A model generated the notes under the pieces. That model ran no database searches. It was not told where the DNA came from and saw only the letters and a program-made list of their open reading frames with translations. DNA of 64,000 nucleotides from Halomonas sp. (lineage in GTDB: Bacteria > Pseudomonadota > Gammaproteobacteria > Pseudomonadales > Halomonadaceae): positions 181,539-245,538 of the forward strand of contig NZ_DRFS01000006.1 in assembly GCF_011050415.1 (NCBI RefSeq), read 5' to 3'. The position numbers and the translations under genes are program-made. This document shows, piece after piece, positions 8,833 through 20,572 of the stretch (position 1 is its first letter; each line of letters begins with the position of its first letter).

Positions 8833-9527
8833 GCGTCTCCTTGCCTAACATACCTCGCGAATTTCGCGGGGGTTGGCAGCGCACGCTTTATGCAGAACCT
8901 GCCGCCCAGCCTTACCAACACGCCGATACCACCACTCAGGTTGTCTGGCTGCAGGGTGAGCTGTGGCATGCAGATCTACGCCTGCCTGCCAACGGCCCTG
9001 ATTTTTCCGGCATCTCCGGTATAGAGGAGTGCGACCGCCGCCAGCTTAAGTGGCTGGCGGAACTCACTGCCTTTGCCGGTATTACCCAAATCGAAGGCGA
9101 ACGGCGCCCCTCGCTATGCACCTGGCACCGTTTTCAAGATCTATGCCCCGGCTTAGAAAAGGATGTAGGGCTACTGCAATGGATTAACGGCACCACCCTG
9201 GAAGAGCGACACCCTCACGGCCACTACGTTGAGCACTGGCAGCAGATTTCCACGGAGACCGCTGAAGAAGAGATTCGCTGCGACGAGCAGGGGCGCCTTC
9301 GCTGGCTGCAAATAGGCAATCACGCCATGGCGATTACTCCACGAGCTCTAACGGCCAATCCAACAGCCTTATTTGAACCATTAAGTGACTTGACTGACGA
9401 CGCCCTGCGCTGGCGAGCCAGCCTCTGCTTCGACTACTTGCAACGCAGCCAAGACGGTTGGCAGGTAGTGCTATCCACCCAGCCCTGGCGGGTTGGGGAG
9501 CGACTTTCAGCATCAAGTCTTAATTAA
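8829..9527 (+). CDS. Conserved hypothetical protein encoded in the guanidine operon
   Basis: Intact 232-aa ORF with 4-bp overlap with the oxygenase gene; no family confidently recognised. Confidence 0.8.
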   Translation: MSVSLPNIPREFRGGWQRTLYAEPAAQPYQHADTTTQVVWLQGELWHADLRLPANGPDFSGISGIEECDRRQLKWLAELTAFAGITQIEGERRPSLCTWHRFQDLCPGLEKDVGLLQWINGTTLEERHPHGHYVEHWQQISTETAEEEIRCDEQGRLRWLQIGNHAMAITPRALTANPTALFEPLSDLTDDALRWRASLCFDYLQRSQDGWQVVLSTQPWRVGERLSASSLN

Positions 9528-9558
9528 GGTCACCGTTAATACAACTAGGAGTTTGATC

Positions 9559-11379
9559 ATGTTACCCATCGCATCGCTGGATATCGCTAGCCTCCACACC
9601 GCCTACCAGCAAGGTGAACTCACCCCTGCTGGGTTAATTGATGAACTACTCGCCCAAGCAGAAAGCCACGGTAAAGAACCCGCCTGGATCACCCGTTTGA
9701 CGCGTGAACAGCTGGAACCCTATTTGCAGCGTCTGGAAGGCGAAACGCCGCAGACGCTGCCGCTGTTTGGTATTCCTTTTGCGCTGAAGGACAATATCGA
9801 CTTGGCGGGAGTTCCTACCACCGCAGGCAGTCCGGCGTATGCCTATACCCCTACAGAAAACGCCTTTGTGGTGCAGCAGTTGATTGATGCGGGGGCCATT
9901 CCTCTAGGCAAAACCAACCTTGACCAGTTCGCCACCGGCTTGGTGGGTGAGCGCGCCCTGAGTGACTACGGCGTACCGGCCAATGCCTTTAATCCCGACT
10001 ATATTCCCGGCGGTTCCAGCAGCGGCTCGGCGGTGGTCACCGCAGCGGGTATGGTGAGCTTCGCGTTGGGCACCGATACGGCAGGCTCTGGGCGCGTACC
10101 TGCCTGTTTCCATAATCTATACGGCGTTAAACCCAGCCTGGGGCTACTCAGCACCCGCGGCGTGGTACCCGCCTGCGCCACGCTGGACACCATTAGCCTG
10201 TTTACCCTCACCGCCGATGACGCGGCGAAAGTGCTGGATATTACCGCTGCCTATGATGATCAGTGCGCCTGGTCACGCGAACACCACTTTGCCGTGCACG
10301 GTAAACGCTATGGCAAAGCACCTGCTGCGTTCCGCTTTGGTGTGCCGCTGGAATCCCAGTGGCACACCGATGCGGCGTATACCCAGGGCATGCACCAGGC
10401 AATTGCCGAGCTGGAAGCGCTGGGCGGTGAGAAAGTCGAGCTGGACTGTACGCCGTTACTGGCGGCAGCGCGTCTGCTCTATGAAGGCCCCTGGGTGGCT
10501 GAGCGCTACCATGTGATTCGCGATTTGATGCAGAGCCACCCGAATGCGGTGCACCCGGTCACCTTTGAAATTACCCAGGGTGGCGCCACGCCGCTGGCGG
10601 TGGACGCCTTCGATGCACGCTATAAGCTCGCTGAGTATAAACGCCAGGCCGATACGCTGATCAGCCAGGTAGATGTGATGCTTACGCCTACCACGGTTAC
10701 CCACCCCAGCAAGGCCGAGGTGGCGGCGGATCCTATAGGGGTGAACTCGCGTTTGGGCACCTGGACTAACTTTATGAACCTGTTGGACTACAGTGCTCTG
10801 GCAGTGCCGATAGGTTTTAGCGAGCGTAACCTGCCGGTGGGCGTTACGCTATTTGGGCCGGTATTTGCTGATCTAACGCTGCTCTCCCTCGCTCGCGCCC
10901 TTGAAGCGCGTTTCATGCTGCCGCTAGGCGCGACCGGAATTCCACACCTGCCTTTAGCGGGACTCACCGCTCCTGCCCAGGATGGCAGCATGGAACTGGT
11001 GGTGTGCGGAGCGCACCTGCAAGGCCTGCCGCTTAACCACCAGTTGACTGAACGCGGCGGTGTATTGGTTAGCACTACTCAAAGCGCGCCGCGCTATAAA
11101 CTTTTTGCCCTGGCAGGTGGCCCCCCCAAACGCCCGGCAATGCTTCGCGACGAAAATGGTCAAGCTATAGAAGTGGAAGTATGGCGCCTGCCCATCGAAT
11201 CCGTAGGCAGCTTTTTAGCAGGAATTCCCGCCCCGCTAGGTTTAGGCCAGGTGGAGCTTGCCGACGGTAGCTGGAAGTGCGGCTTTATCTGCACCGCAGG
11301 GGCGCTTAATGAAGGCGGTGAAGCAGAAGATGTCACCGAATTTGGCGGCTGGCGGAGATGGCTGGCAAGTCGCCCATAG
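9559..11379 (+). CDS. atzF: Allophanate hydrolase
   Basis: Amidase signature GIPFALKDNIDLAGVPTTAG and GGSSSGSAVVTAAG; C-terminal allophanate hydrolase domain; RBS AGGAG before ATG 9559; next to carboxylase. Confidence 0.93.
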   Translation: MLPIASLDIASLHTAYQQGELTPAGLIDELLAQAESHGKEPAWITRLTREQLEPYLQRLEGETPQTLPLFGIPFALKDNIDLAGVPTTAGSPAYAYTPTENAFVVQQLIDAGAIPLGKTNLDQFATGLVGERALSDYGVPANAFNPDYIPGGSSSGSAVVTAAGMVSFALGTDTAGSGRVPACFHNLYGVKPSLGLLSTRGVVPACATLDTISLFTLTADDAAKVLDITAAYDDQCAWSREHHFAVHGKRYGKAPAAFRFGVPLESQWHTDAAYTQGMHQAIAELEALGGEKVELDCTPLLAAARLLYEGPWVAERYHVIRDLMQSHPNAVHPVTFEITQGGATPLAVDAFDARYKLAEYKRQADTLISQVDVMLTPTTVTHPSKAEVAADPIGVNSRLGTWTNFMNLLDYSALAVPIGFSERNLPVGVTLFGPVFADLTLLSLARALEARFMLPLGATGIPHLPLAGLTAPAQDGSMELVVCGAHLQGLPLNHQLTERGGVLVSTTQSAPRYKLFALAGGPPKRPAMLRDENGQAIEVEVWRLPIESVGSFLAGIPAPLGLGQVELADGSWKCGFICTAGALNEGGEAEDVTEFGGWRRWLASRP

Positions 11380-11435
11380 CACCGACAATGAGGCCCGTGC
11401 GCAAGATTTCACATGCACATGGGCCTGAAGCCAAG

Positions 11436-12575
11436 CTACTCCGGTTGCTCTTGAGTGCGTTTGGCAAAAGAGCGATTAACGGCCCTAAAACACACCCGCA
11501 TCAATGGCATCAATAACCATAGCAGCGGTATGAGCAGCCAGCGGTAGATAAACCGGGTAACGATCAGCACAGGCAGTAGCACGATCAGCCAGATAAGAAA
11601 CTGTCCTAACCATGTTGGCCAGCCGAGCCAGTTAGATAGATTGGCACCAAGTGCGCTGACTAGGCTGGGATGACGAATCACTATATAAGCCGTGCCCGCT
11701 ACCGCTGCGACCTTCGCGATACGCGGCAGCGTGGCGAAGCGCCCGCCAGTAGTTGCTAGCGCTCCTTGGCGCAATCCAGTACGCGCTCCTTGAGCTTCTA
11801 TGCTGCCTACTCGAGCGGTTCGAGCGGCTCTTCCAGCCCGCAACACCTTGACGGTGCTAGCCATCACCAGCAGATCGACACCGGCCCAGCCCAAATCGGC
11901 TGCGCCAATGGCATCGCCGCGCCGCCACTGGCTTTCAAGATCACGTAAACCGCTGGTAAAGAAATCCCCTACACCCGCGACTACACGCTCTCCTTGTAAC
12001 CACTCCACTTCGCCTTTGTCACTCATTACAAACTGATTGAGCAGCCCGTGGCCATTGGCATCCAGTAGCGCAATGCCCATCTGGCCACGTCGATAAGGCG
12101 TTAATTCAGCCATCGCTGCCACTACATCCGTGTCATCTCCCTCTTCCGAACGTTCGTCGCTCCACCAACGGCTGACCTGCTGATAGCGCTCACCAATCCA
12201 GTGCTGTGCACGCAGCGTGGTAACGTCGTGATCGCGGAAGTAGCTGATGGGCAGCACAGCATCTGCGCCAAAGCGCACCAACACATCCTGAAACTGTGGA
12301 GAGAGACCGTAATCAACCAGTGTGCTGCGGGCTATGTCACCATGGCGCAGAATCGCCAAAGAGGCGCTCATCCACAAAGCCTGATCGGCGGCGTAGCTAA
12401 GAAACAGTGCGTTGAGCTCTGCTGACTCCTGCTGAAGCTCAAGCGATGGAAGCGCCCGCGCTGCTTCCAGGCGCACCAGCTTGGACTCAAATGGCTCGTG
12501 AGAGGCCACCGCTGATGCTAACCCAGCGATAACAACCGCCGTTAACACGATGATTAGCCAGGGCCGCATGGACAC
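11436..12575 (-). CDS. Hypothetical membrane protein
   Basis: N-terminal signal/TM segment and C-terminal TM cluster; no family recognised. Confidence 0.75.
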   Translation of the reverse strand: MSMRPWLIIVLTAVVIAGLASAVASHEPFESKLVRLEAARALPSLELQQESAELNALFLSYAADQALWMSASLAILRHGDIARSTLVDYGLSPQFQDVLVRFGADAVLPISYFRDHDVTTLRAQHWIGERYQQVSRWWSDERSEEGDDTDVVAAMAELTPYRRGQMGIALLDANGHGLLNQFVMSDKGEVEWLQGERVVAGVGDFFTSGLRDLESQWRRGDAIGAADLGWAGVDLLVMASTVKVLRAGRAARTARVGSIEAQGARTGLRQGALATTGGRFATLPRIAKVAAVAGTAYIVIRHPSLVSALGANLSNWLGWPTWLGQFLIWLIVLLPVLIVTRFIYRWLLIPLLWLLMPLMRVCFRAVNRSFAKRTQEQPE

Positions 12576-12616
12576 ACCTCAATAAGCACTATTCAACTAT
12601 TTACCTCAGCGGCGCC

Positions 12617-14320
12617 TTACCCCAACGATGCCGCCGTGACATTCGCAGCGGGTGCTTGGGTAGAGTGGTGACGATTGATGGCACTCAGTACACCCTTCAT
12701 AGAGGCGCTGGTAATGCTTTCATCCGTGCCCACGCCAAACACCGATTTTCCATCGATACGCACTTCCACATAGGCAATGGCTTCGGCATCGGCGCCCTGC
12801 CCACGGGCGTGCTCGTGGTAGTCGATAATTTCCACATCCTGCCCACTTGCCACCAACGCTTTAATAAAGGCGGCTAACGGGCCATTGCCTTCGCCTTTTA
12901 GCGTCTGGCGACTGCCGTCAGTTTCGACTACCGCTTCTAATGCCACCTTGGGGCTATCGGGTTCAGAAGAGAGCCGATGGCTAACAAGTCCAAACGGTGC
13001 GCGTTTCTCAAGATACTCATCCAAGAACGCTTGATAGATCATCTGCGCAGTGATCTCTTTACCGGTGCGCTCCGCTACTTCCTGTACAACCTGGCTGAAT
13101 TCAATAGAGAGGCGACGCGGCAACTCAATCCCGTGCTCCTGCTCAAGCAGGTATGAAACACCGCCTTTACCCGACTGGCTGTTAACGCGAATCACCGCCT
13201 CGTAGCTACGGCCAACGTCGAGAGGGTCGATAGGCAGATAAGGCACATCCCACACCGCATCAGGGTTTGCGCGGCGATCCGCCATGCCTTTTTTAATCGC
13301 ATCCTGATGAGAGCCTGAGAACGCGGTAAACACCAAATCGCCCACATAGGGATGACGCGGATGCACGGGCAACTGGTTGCAGTACTCCACTTCACGCATC
13401 ACTGGCGTGATATTGGAGAAGTCAAGCTGCGGATGGACGCCTTGGGTAAACATATTCATCGCCAAGGTGACGATATCAACGTTACCGGTACGCTCGCCAT
13501 TACCAAACAGCGTCCCTTCCACGCGGTCAGCCCCCGCCATCAGGGTCAGCTCGGCTGCTGCTATACCGGTACCGCGGTCGTTATGGGGATGAACGCTGAC
13601 AATCAGGTGGTCTCGGTTTTTAACGTGGCGGCAGAACCATTCAATTTGATCGGCGTAGTTGTTAGGTGTGGCGACTTCAACCGTGGCGGGTAGGTTGACG
13701 ATCATGCGCTTACTGGCATTAGCACCATAAGCATCCATTACGGCTTCGACGATCTCTACCGCAAAATCCATCTCGGTCGTGGTAAACAATTCGGGCGAGT
13801 ATTGAAACGTCCAGTTAGTTTCTGGCGCAGCTTCCATTTGCGCGCGGATCTGCTGAGTGGCTTCCACAGCGATTTGCACGCATTCAGGCTTATTCACGTT
13901 GAACACCACGCGACGGAACATCGGGTCAGTGGCGTTATAGACGTGGACAATCGCGTTTTTGGCGCCTTTCAGCGCTTCAAAGGTGCGCTCGATCAAGTGC
14001 GGGCGAGCCTGGGTCAGCACTTGAATAGTGACATCGTCAGGGATCTTATTCTGCTCAATCAGCGAGCGCACAAAGTCAAAATCCGTTTGCGATGCAGACG
14101 GAAAACCTACTTCAATTTCTTTAAAGCCGACATTAAGCAGCATGGCGAAAAAGCGTTCTTTACGCTCCTGATCCATCGGATCAATCAACGACTGATTGCC
14201 ATCGCGTAGGTCTACGCTGCACCAGGAAGGCGCTGTTTCAATACGCTTACTTGGCCATTGACGATCAGGCAAATCAACGGCCACAAAGGGGCGATATTTT
14301 TTGGAAGGATCAGTCAACAT
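12617..14320 (-). CDS. leuA: 2-isopropylmalate synthase
   Basis: [63 protein letters not shown]. Confidence 0.96.
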   Translation of the reverse strand: MLTDPSKKYRPFVAVDLPDRQWPSKRIETAPSWCSVDLRDGNQSLIDPMDQERKERFFAMLLNVGFKEIEVGFPSASQTDFDFVRSLIEQNKIPDDVTIQVLTQARPHLIERTFEALKGAKNAIVHVYNATDPMFRRVVFNVNKPECVQIAVEATQQIRAQMEAAPETNWTFQYSPELFTTTEMDFAVEIVEAVMDAYGANASKRMIVNLPATVEVATPNNYADQIEWFCRHVKNRDHLIVSVHPHNDRGTGIAAAELTLMAGADRVEGTLFGNGERTGNVDIVTLAMNMFTQGVHPQLDFSNITPVMREVEYCNQLPVHPRHPYVGDLVFTAFSGSHQDAIKKGMADRRANPDAVWDVPYLPIDPLDVGRSYEAVIRVNSQSGKGGVSYLLEQEHGIELPRRLSIEFSQVVQEVAERTGKEITAQMIYQAFLDEYLEKRAPFGLVSHRLSSEPDSPKVALEAVVETDGSRQTLKGEGNGPLAAFIKALVASGQDVEIIDYHEHARGQGADAEAIAYVEVRIDGKSVFGVGTDESITSASMKGVLSAINRHHSTQAPAANVTAASLG

Positions 14321-14339
14321 AATAGCGGCTCTCCTAAAA

Positions 14340-15245
14340 TCAGTCTGTCGTCGGCTTATCGATGTGCTTGCCGCCCACGTCGCTTTGGGTTGAAGCTGAG
14401 GGTACATGAGACTGAGTCAACACGGCTTCCATTCGGTTAAGCTGATCGCGTAACTCTCTTACATCTGTGCGTAAGCCCTGTAGTTCAGCGGCCTCCCCCT
14501 CTCCACTCTCTAAATCAATCAGTGCGCTCTCTTTCTGCATAACATCAAGCACAATGCCGATCATCATATTGAGAAACACAAACGCATTTAAAAAGATAAA
14601 GGTTAGAAAGTAGATCCACGCATAGGGGTAAACATCCATGACGGGATAAAGCACCGCGGTTGCCCAACTCTCAAACGTCGCCACCTGAAAAAGCGTCAGC
14701 ATCGCCAGAGCAATATTACCCCATAGATCCTCATTAACGTTATGAAATAGGAAACTACCGATCGCGCCATAGATGTAGAAGATGATAAACATCAGCAGGA
14801 CGACATAGCCCATGCGAGGGATCGACTTAACCAGGGCGACGAGCAACAAGCGTAGTTCAGGAATCATCGACACCAGGCGCAAGACACGGAAGATCCTGAG
14901 CAGGCGCGCCAGCAGCACCATTTCCGACTCGTCCATGGGGATCAAGCTGGCCGTCACGATCAAGAAATCAAAGACGTTCCAACCCTTTTTAAAAAAGTTG
15001 ATCAAATTGCGCTCGGCGGCCATGCGAATTAACAGCTCCACCAAGAAGAAGACCGTGACCGCCACGTCTAGATACATCAACCACTGTTCGAAACTGCTTA
15101 CCTCATCATACGTACGTGCGCCGATCATCAGCGCGGACAAAACGATGATTGAGATTACGACCGTTTCAAAAAATTTATTACTGCGCAGCCGCTCCAGGCG
15201 TGCCTGCCATTTTGCAAAAGGCGCCTGACTTCCTGCTTCACTCAC
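14340..15245 (-). CDS. Voltage-gated ion channel, bacterial sodium channel-like (NaChBac family)
   Basis: S4 [12 protein letters not shown]; pore/selectivity filter [12 protein letters not shown]; six TM segments; C-terminal coiled coil. Confidence 0.88.
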   Translation of the reverse strand: MSEAGSQAPFAKWQARLERLRSNKFFETVVISIIVLSALMIGARTYDEVSSFEQWLMYLDVAVTVFFLVELLIRMAAERNLINFFKKGWNVFDFLIVTASLIPMDESEMVLLARLLRIFRVLRLVSMIPELRLLLVALVKSIPRMGYVVLLMFIIFYIYGAIGSFLFHNVNEDLWGNIALAMLTLFQVATFESWATAVLYPVMDVYPYAWIYFLTFIFLNAFVFLNMMIGIVLDVMQKESALIDLESGEGEAAELQGLRTDVRELRDQLNRMEAVLTQSHVPSASTQSDVGGKHIDKPTTD

Positions 15246-15248
15246 CGT

Positions 15249-16178
15249 TTAGCCCTCCAAGTCGATGTGGCGATAGCCCATCAAATAGAGCACGCCATCA
15301 AGACTCACCGTAGATATTGCCTGGCGCGCTTGGGCACGCACTAGAGGTTTAGCCCGAAACGCAATGCCCATACCCGCCTTGGCAAGCATCTTAAGATCGT
15401 TGGCGCCATCACCTACGGCGATGGTCTGGTCAAGCGTAAAACCTTCTCGCAAGGCAATGGATTCTAATAGCGCAGCTTTGCGCTCGGCATCGACGATTGG
15501 TTCGCTAACTTCGCCGGTTACCTTGCCATTTTCGATAACCAGTTCATTGGCATGGATCTCATCAAAGCCAAGCTTCTCCTGCAAGTGGCGAGCGAAGTAG
15601 GTAAAGCCGCCGGAGAGGATCGCGGTGCGGTAGCCCAATCGCTTTAGGTTAACCATCAACCGCTCAACGCCCTCCATCAGCGGTAGCTCATTAGCTATAT
15701 CCGACAGTACAGATTCATCTAATCCGGCTAACTTGCTCATGCGTTCGCGAAAGCTTGCTTTAAAATCGAGCTCGCCGCGCATGGCGCGCTCGGTTACTTC
15801 GGCCACCTCATCACCGACGCCATGGCGTCGCGCCAATTCATCAATGACTTCGGCTTTGATCAGCGTGGAGTCCATATCAAAACAGACCAAACGGGGCTGA
15901 ACATGATCGCGAGTATCTTTCTGAATAACGATATCAACGCCAAGCGTTTCACTTAACACCAGCGCGGCATCGCGCACTGCGACAACATCCACCTCACCGA
16001 CGAGACGATATTCAATGCAGTCAATATGTTCATTTTGCTGTAGTGAGGCGTCTGCCAGTCGCAGGTTACTCTTCTCATGCAGGCCAAAGCGCGCCACCAG
16101 GACCGCTACCTGGGATTGAATGTCCTCGGTTAATCGCGACGCTAGTACAGTCAGAATAAAATCACCGCGTGCCATCAC
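15249..16178 (-). CDS. serB: Phosphoserine phosphatase
   Basis: HAD motif CFDMDSTLIKAEVIDELA, GGFTYFA, VGDGANDLKML. Confidence 0.95.
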   Translation of the reverse strand: MMARGDFILTVLASRLTEDIQSQVAVLVARFGLHEKSNLRLADASLQQNEHIDCIEYRLVGEVDVVAVRDAALVLSETLGVDIVIQKDTRDHVQPRLVCFDMDSTLIKAEVIDELARRHGVGDEVAEVTERAMRGELDFKASFRERMSKLAGLDESVLSDIANELPLMEGVERLMVNLKRLGYRTAILSGGFTYFARHLQEKLGFDEIHANELVIENGKVTGEVSEPIVDAERKAALLESIALREGFTLDQTIAVGDGANDLKMLAKAGMGIAFRAKPLVRAQARQAISTVSLDGVLYLMGYRHIDLEG

Positions 16179-16195
16179 TTAACTCCTGCCATTAT

Positions 16196-18448
16196 TTATT
16201 CCCCTGCTTCTAAGCGGTCAACTTTTTGGAAGCCACGTGGCAGCTTGCTACCCCGTCGGCCGCGCTCGCCGCGATAATAAGCCAGATCGTCAGCTTTTAG
16301 GGTTAGTTTGCGCTTACCCGTATGAATTATCAGCGCATCGCTAGAGGCCAGCACTGCAAGACCACACACAAACTCTTCCCTACGCGCTGCCCGTGGCCCC
16401 GGAATATCGAGCATTTTATTGCCTTTACCTTTGGACATCTCGGGCAGTTGATCCAAGGGGAACAGCAGCAGTCGTCCCTCATTTGAAACAGAAGCCACCC
16501 ACAACTCATCACCCTGCGGCACCTCAACCGGCTCCATGACGTTACAGCCCTTAGGCAGGCTAAGCACGGCTTTACCAGCTTTGTTTTTACCGGTAAGCGT
16601 ATCAAGCCGCGCCACAAAGCCATAGCCACCGTCGGTGGCGAGCACAAAGCGTCGCTCAGGAGGGGCAAACATTAGCCCCGCCATTTTCGCCCCTGCAGCA
16701 ACGTTAGCACGCCCTGTCACCGGCTCACCCTGCCCCCTGGCGCTCGGGAGATTATGCGCCGACAAGGTATAGGCCCGTCCGGTATCATCCAGCAGCACCA
16801 GTGGCTGATTGGTTTTACCCCGCGCCGCCAGGAGGAAGCTATCACCGGCTTTATAGGAGAGCCCTTCGGGGTCAATATCGTGCCCCTTGGCCGCTCGTAT
16901 CCAGCCTTTATCCGACAGCACCACGGTAATCGGATCAGCACCCATCAGCTCGACTTCAGACAGCGCCTTGGACTCTTCACGCTCTACCAGCGGTGAGCGG
17001 CGAGCATCGCCATGCTCTTTACCCGCTGCACGGATCTCTTTTTCGATCAAAGTAGTCAGCTTGGCTTCGCTGCCTAACAGACCTTCTAAATATTTACGCT
17101 CTTTTTCCAGCTCATCCTGCTCGCCGCGAATTTTCATCTCTTCGAGTTTGGCAAGGTGACGCAGGCGCAACTCTAGAATAGCTTCCGCTTGGCGATCAGA
17201 GAGCTTGAAAGTCGCCATCAACGAGGCTTTAGGGTCATCCTCTTCGCGAATAATGCGGATCACTTCGTCAAGATCCAGGTACGCAATCAACAGGCCTTCC
17301 AGGATATGCAGACGATCTTCGACCTTGCCTAGCCGGTGCTCTAACCGGCGGCGTACCGTGCTGCGACGGAACTGCAGCCACTCACCCAGCATTTCGGGTA
17401 ACGGCATCACCCGTGGTCGGCCGTCCAGGCCAATCACGTTCATATTCACCCGCACGTTCTTTTCAAGGTCGGTGGTGGCAAACAGGTGTGCCATCAGCGA
17501 CTCAACGTCGATGCGGTTGGAACGCGGTTCGATCACCAGGCGGGTCGGCTCTTCATGGGTCGACTCATCGCGCAGGTCTGCCACCATAGGCAGTTTTTTG
17601 GCCTGCATTTGCGCTGCAATCTGCTCTAGTACCTTGGCACCGCTTACCTGATAGGGCACGGCGGTAATCACGATATTGGCTTCTTCGCGAATGTATCGCG
17701 CACGTAGTTTTACTGAGCCTCGACCGCTTTCGTAGAGCTTCCTAAGATCTGCAGGCGGGGTAATGATTTCTGCATCAGTGGGGAAGTCCGGTGCGGGCAC
17801 AAATTCCATCAAATCGGCAGTCGTGGCCTTGGGATTGCGCAGCAAATGGCAGGTTGCTTCCACTATTTCCGAGACGTTATGCGGTGGAATATCGGTGGCC
17901 ATGCCAACCGCAATCCCGGTGCCACCATTGAGCAGCACATGGGGCAGCTTTGCAGGCAGTACCAGCGGTTCCTGCATGGTGCCGTCAAAGTTAGGTACCC
18001 AATCAACCGTGCCCTGGCCCAGCTCGCCAAGCAGCACTTCGGCAAACTTGGAGAGCTTGGCCTCGGTATAACGCATGGCAGCGAAGGATTTAGGGTCATC
18101 TGGGCTACCCCAGTTGCCCTGGCCATCTACCAGCGGGTAGCGGTAGCTAAATGATTGCGCCATCAGCACCATGGCTTCGTAGCAGGCGCTGTCGCCATGG
18201 GGATGGAACTTACCCAGTACGTCACCGACGGTACGCGCCGACTTTTTGTACTTGGCATTGGCGTGCAGCGCCAGCTCGCGCATAGCGTAAATAATCCGCC
18301 GCTGCACGGGTTTCATGCCGTCGCCAACATTGGGCAAGGCACGGTCAAGAATCACGTACATCGAGTAGTCGAGGTACGCTTTTTCGGTGTAGTCGCGCAG
18401 GGAGAGACGTTCGACGTCGCCCTCCGCTACTTGAATATCCATGGTCAT
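16196..18448 (-). CDS. parC: DNA topoisomerase IV subunit A
   Basis: [51 protein letters not shown]; adjacent to parE. Confidence 0.97.
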   Translation of the reverse strand: MTMDIQVAEGDVERLSLRDYTEKAYLDYSMYVILDRALPNVGDGMKPVQRRIIYAMRELALHANAKYKKSARTVGDVLGKFHPHGDSACYEAMVLMAQSFSYRYPLVDGQGNWGSPDDPKSFAAMRYTEAKLSKFAEVLLGELGQGTVDWVPNFDGTMQEPLVLPAKLPHVLLNGGTGIAVGMATDIPPHNVSEIVEATCHLLRNPKATTADLMEFVPAPDFPTDAEIITPPADLRKLYESGRGSVKLRARYIREEANIVITAVPYQVSGAKVLEQIAAQMQAKKLPMVADLRDESTHEEPTRLVIEPRSNRIDVESLMAHLFATTDLEKNVRVNMNVIGLDGRPRVMPLPEMLGEWLQFRRSTVRRRLEHRLGKVEDRLHILEGLLIAYLDLDEVIRIIREEDDPKASLMATFKLSDRQAEAILELRLRHLAKLEEMKIRGEQDELEKERKYLEGLLGSEAKLTTLIEKEIRAAGKEHGDARRSPLVEREESKALSEVELMGADPITVVLSDKGWIRAAKGHDIDPEGLSYKAGDSFLLAARGKTNQPLVLLDDTGRAYTLSAHNLPSARGQGEPVTGRANVAAGAKMAGLMFAPPERRFVLATDGGYGFVARLDTLTGKNKAGKAVLSLPKGCNVMEPVEVPQGDELWVASVSNEGRLLLFPLDQLPEMSKGKGNKMLDIPGPRAARREEFVCGLAVLASSDALIIHTGKRKLTLKADDLAYYRGERGRRGSKLPRGFQKVDRLEAGE

Positions 18449-18454
18449 CGGGGG

Positions 18455-20350
18455 TTATACCTCAATGTCTGCGAGGTTGCCGTAATCTTCCAGCCACTTT
18501 TTGCGGTCACCGGCGCGTTTTTTGGCCAGCAGCATATCCATCATTTCCATGGTGCCGTCACCATCCGTCAACGTGAGCTGCACTAGGCGGCGAGTTTCGA
18601 TCGCCATGGTGGTTTCTCGCAGCTGTAGCGGGTTCATTTCACCCAAGCCTTTAAAGCGCTGCACGTTAGGCGTGCCGCGCTTGTTGGCCAGCTGCTTGAG
18701 AATGGCGGCTTTTTCACTCTCATCAAGGGCATAGTGCACCTCTTTACCCAGGTCAATGCGGTAAAGGGGCGGCATTGCCACATAGACGTGCCCGGCATCT
18801 ACCAAGCTTGGGAAGTGGCGCACGAACAACGCACACAGCAGCGTGGCGATGTGTAGTCCGTCGGAGTCGGCATCGGCGAGAATACAAATTTTATGGTAAC
18901 GAAGTTTCTCCAGGCCATCGCTACCCGGGTCAGCGCCAATAGCAACAGCAATATCGTGCACTTCCTGGGAGCCATAGATATCGTGGGTATCGACTTCCCA
19001 GGTATTCAGGATTTTACCGCGCAGGGGCAGAATCGCCTGGGTTTCACGGTTGCGCGCCTGCTTGGCACTGCCGCCCGCCGAATCCCCTTCGACCAAAAAC
19101 AGCTCGCTTTGCGCAGGGTCCTGGCCGGAGCAATCCGCAAGCTTACCGGGCAGAGCGGGGCCGGAAGTAACCTTTTTACGGAGCACTTTTTTGGCTTTTT
19201 TCTGACGATTTTGCGCCGCGTTGATAACCAGTTCGGCAATCGCTTCGGCCTGTTCCACGTGGTGATTTAACCACAGCGAAAAAGCGTCTTTGACGACGCC
19301 GGACACAAAGCCTGCAATGGTGCGCGATGAAAGCCGCTCTTTGGTTTGACCGGCAAACTGGGGGTCGAGCATTTTTACCGAGAGCACAAAGGAGGTGCGC
19401 TCCCAAAGATCATCGGCGGTCAGTTTGATGCCCCGGGGCAGCAGACTGCGGTATTCGCAAAACTCACGCAGTGCGTCCAGTAGCCCAGAACGGAATCCGT
19501 TGACATGGGTGCCGCCCTGGGGGGTCGGAATCAAGTTAACGTAGCTCTCCAACAGCGCTTCACCGCCCTCCGGCAGCCACTGAATCGCCCAATCGACGCC
19601 GTGTTCGTCGTCGTTGAAGTGGCCTACAAAAGGCTCCCGGGGCAGCACTTCGTAGCCATCCGTCGCTTCCACCAGATAGTCGCGCAGGCCATCGGCAAAC
19701 GCCCACTCGGTGGAGGTGCCGTCGGGTTCTCGCAAGGTGACTTTCAAGCCTGGGCAGAGTACCGCTTTGGCACGCAGCAAATGCTTTAACCGGGTGAGCG
19801 CTAACTTGGGACTATCGAAGTAGCTTTCATCCGGCCAGAAGCGCACCAGGGTGCCACTTGCCCGCTTGGGGGCTTTGCCAATTTCATGCAATTCTTCAAC
19901 TTTTTCGCCAAACTCGAAAGCCATGGCGTGGCGTGCGCCGTCGCGGGTAACTTCGACATCTAAGCGGCGCGAAAGCGCATTAACAACCGAGACACCGACG
20001 CCGTGTAGGCCACCCGAGAAGCGATAGCTGGTTGAGGAGAACTTTCCCCCGGAGTGCAGCTTGGTAAAGATCAGCTCAACGCCCGATAAGCCATGCTCGG
20101 GGTGCATGTCGATGGGCATACCACGACCGTTATCCTGTACCTCAATGCCGCCGTCGCTATGCAGCACGACGTTGATCTCGGTGGCATGGCCCGCCAGCGC
20201 CTCATCGACGCTGTTATCAATCACTTCCTGAGCAAGGTGATTGGGGCGTGTGGTGTCGGTATACATACCGGGACGCTTACGTACCGGCTCGAGCCCGGAC
20301 AGGACTTCGATGGAACTCGCGCCGTACTGAGAGGCATCAAACTGGGTCAT
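18455..20350 (-). CDS. parE: DNA topoisomerase IV subunit B
   Basis: GHKL ATPase motifs, VEGDSAGGSAKQARNRETQAILPLRGKILN; start set at MTQFDASQYG. Confidence 0.97.
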   Translation of the reverse strand: MTQFDASQYGASSIEVLSGLEPVRKRPGMYTDTTRPNHLAQEVIDNSVDEALAGHATEINVVLHSDGGIEVQDNGRGMPIDMHPEHGLSGVELIFTKLHSGGKFSSTSYRFSGGLHGVGVSVVNALSRRLDVEVTRDGARHAMAFEFGEKVEELHEIGKAPKRASGTLVRFWPDESYFDSPKLALTRLKHLLRAKAVLCPGLKVTLREPDGTSTEWAFADGLRDYLVEATDGYEVLPREPFVGHFNDDEHGVDWAIQWLPEGGEALLESYVNLIPTPQGGTHVNGFRSGLLDALREFCEYRSLLPRGIKLTADDLWERTSFVLSVKMLDPQFAGQTKERLSSRTIAGFVSGVVKDAFSLWLNHHVEQAEAIAELVINAAQNRQKKAKKVLRKKVTSGPALPGKLADCSGQDPAQSELFLVEGDSAGGSAKQARNRETQAILPLRGKILNTWEVDTHDIYGSQEVHDIAVAIGADPGSDGLEKLRYHKICILADADSDGLHIATLLCALFVRHFPSLVDAGHVYVAMPPLYRIDLGKEVHYALDESEKAAILKQLANKRGTPNVQRFKGLGEMNPLQLRETTMAIETRRLVQLTLTDGDGTMEMMDMLLAKKRAGDRKKWLEDYGNLADIEV

Positions 20351-20547
20351 GTAACGTCGATTCCCTGAAAATCGTACTTGGCAAATAGTGCTGGCAAGCC
20401 GAACTAAATACTTAAATGAGTGATTGGCGGCTGGCAAAGTGGCACAGGATAGCGGAAAAGCAAAAAGCTGTATATCTAGCCATGTTTATTACCAGGGGCG
20501 CCGGGGATAGGTCGTAGAGGAGGTCATTTGCCATGGCCTGCAAATGT

Positions 20548-20572
20548 AGCGCCCATGGATGGGTTCCCAGCG
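20548..20572. repeat. Dispersed intergenic repeat AGCGCCCATGGATGGGTTCCCAGCG (copy 2)
   Basis: 24/25 match to 4013-4037; preceded by inverted repeat CATTTGC...GCAAATG (20525-20546). Confidence 0.7.

Noticed and set aside
11380-11435. Possible terminator AGGCCCGTGC...GCACATGGGCCT between allophanate hydrolase and the hypothetical gene
   Set aside because: Stem needs a bulge, loop is long and no T-run follows; too weak to list.
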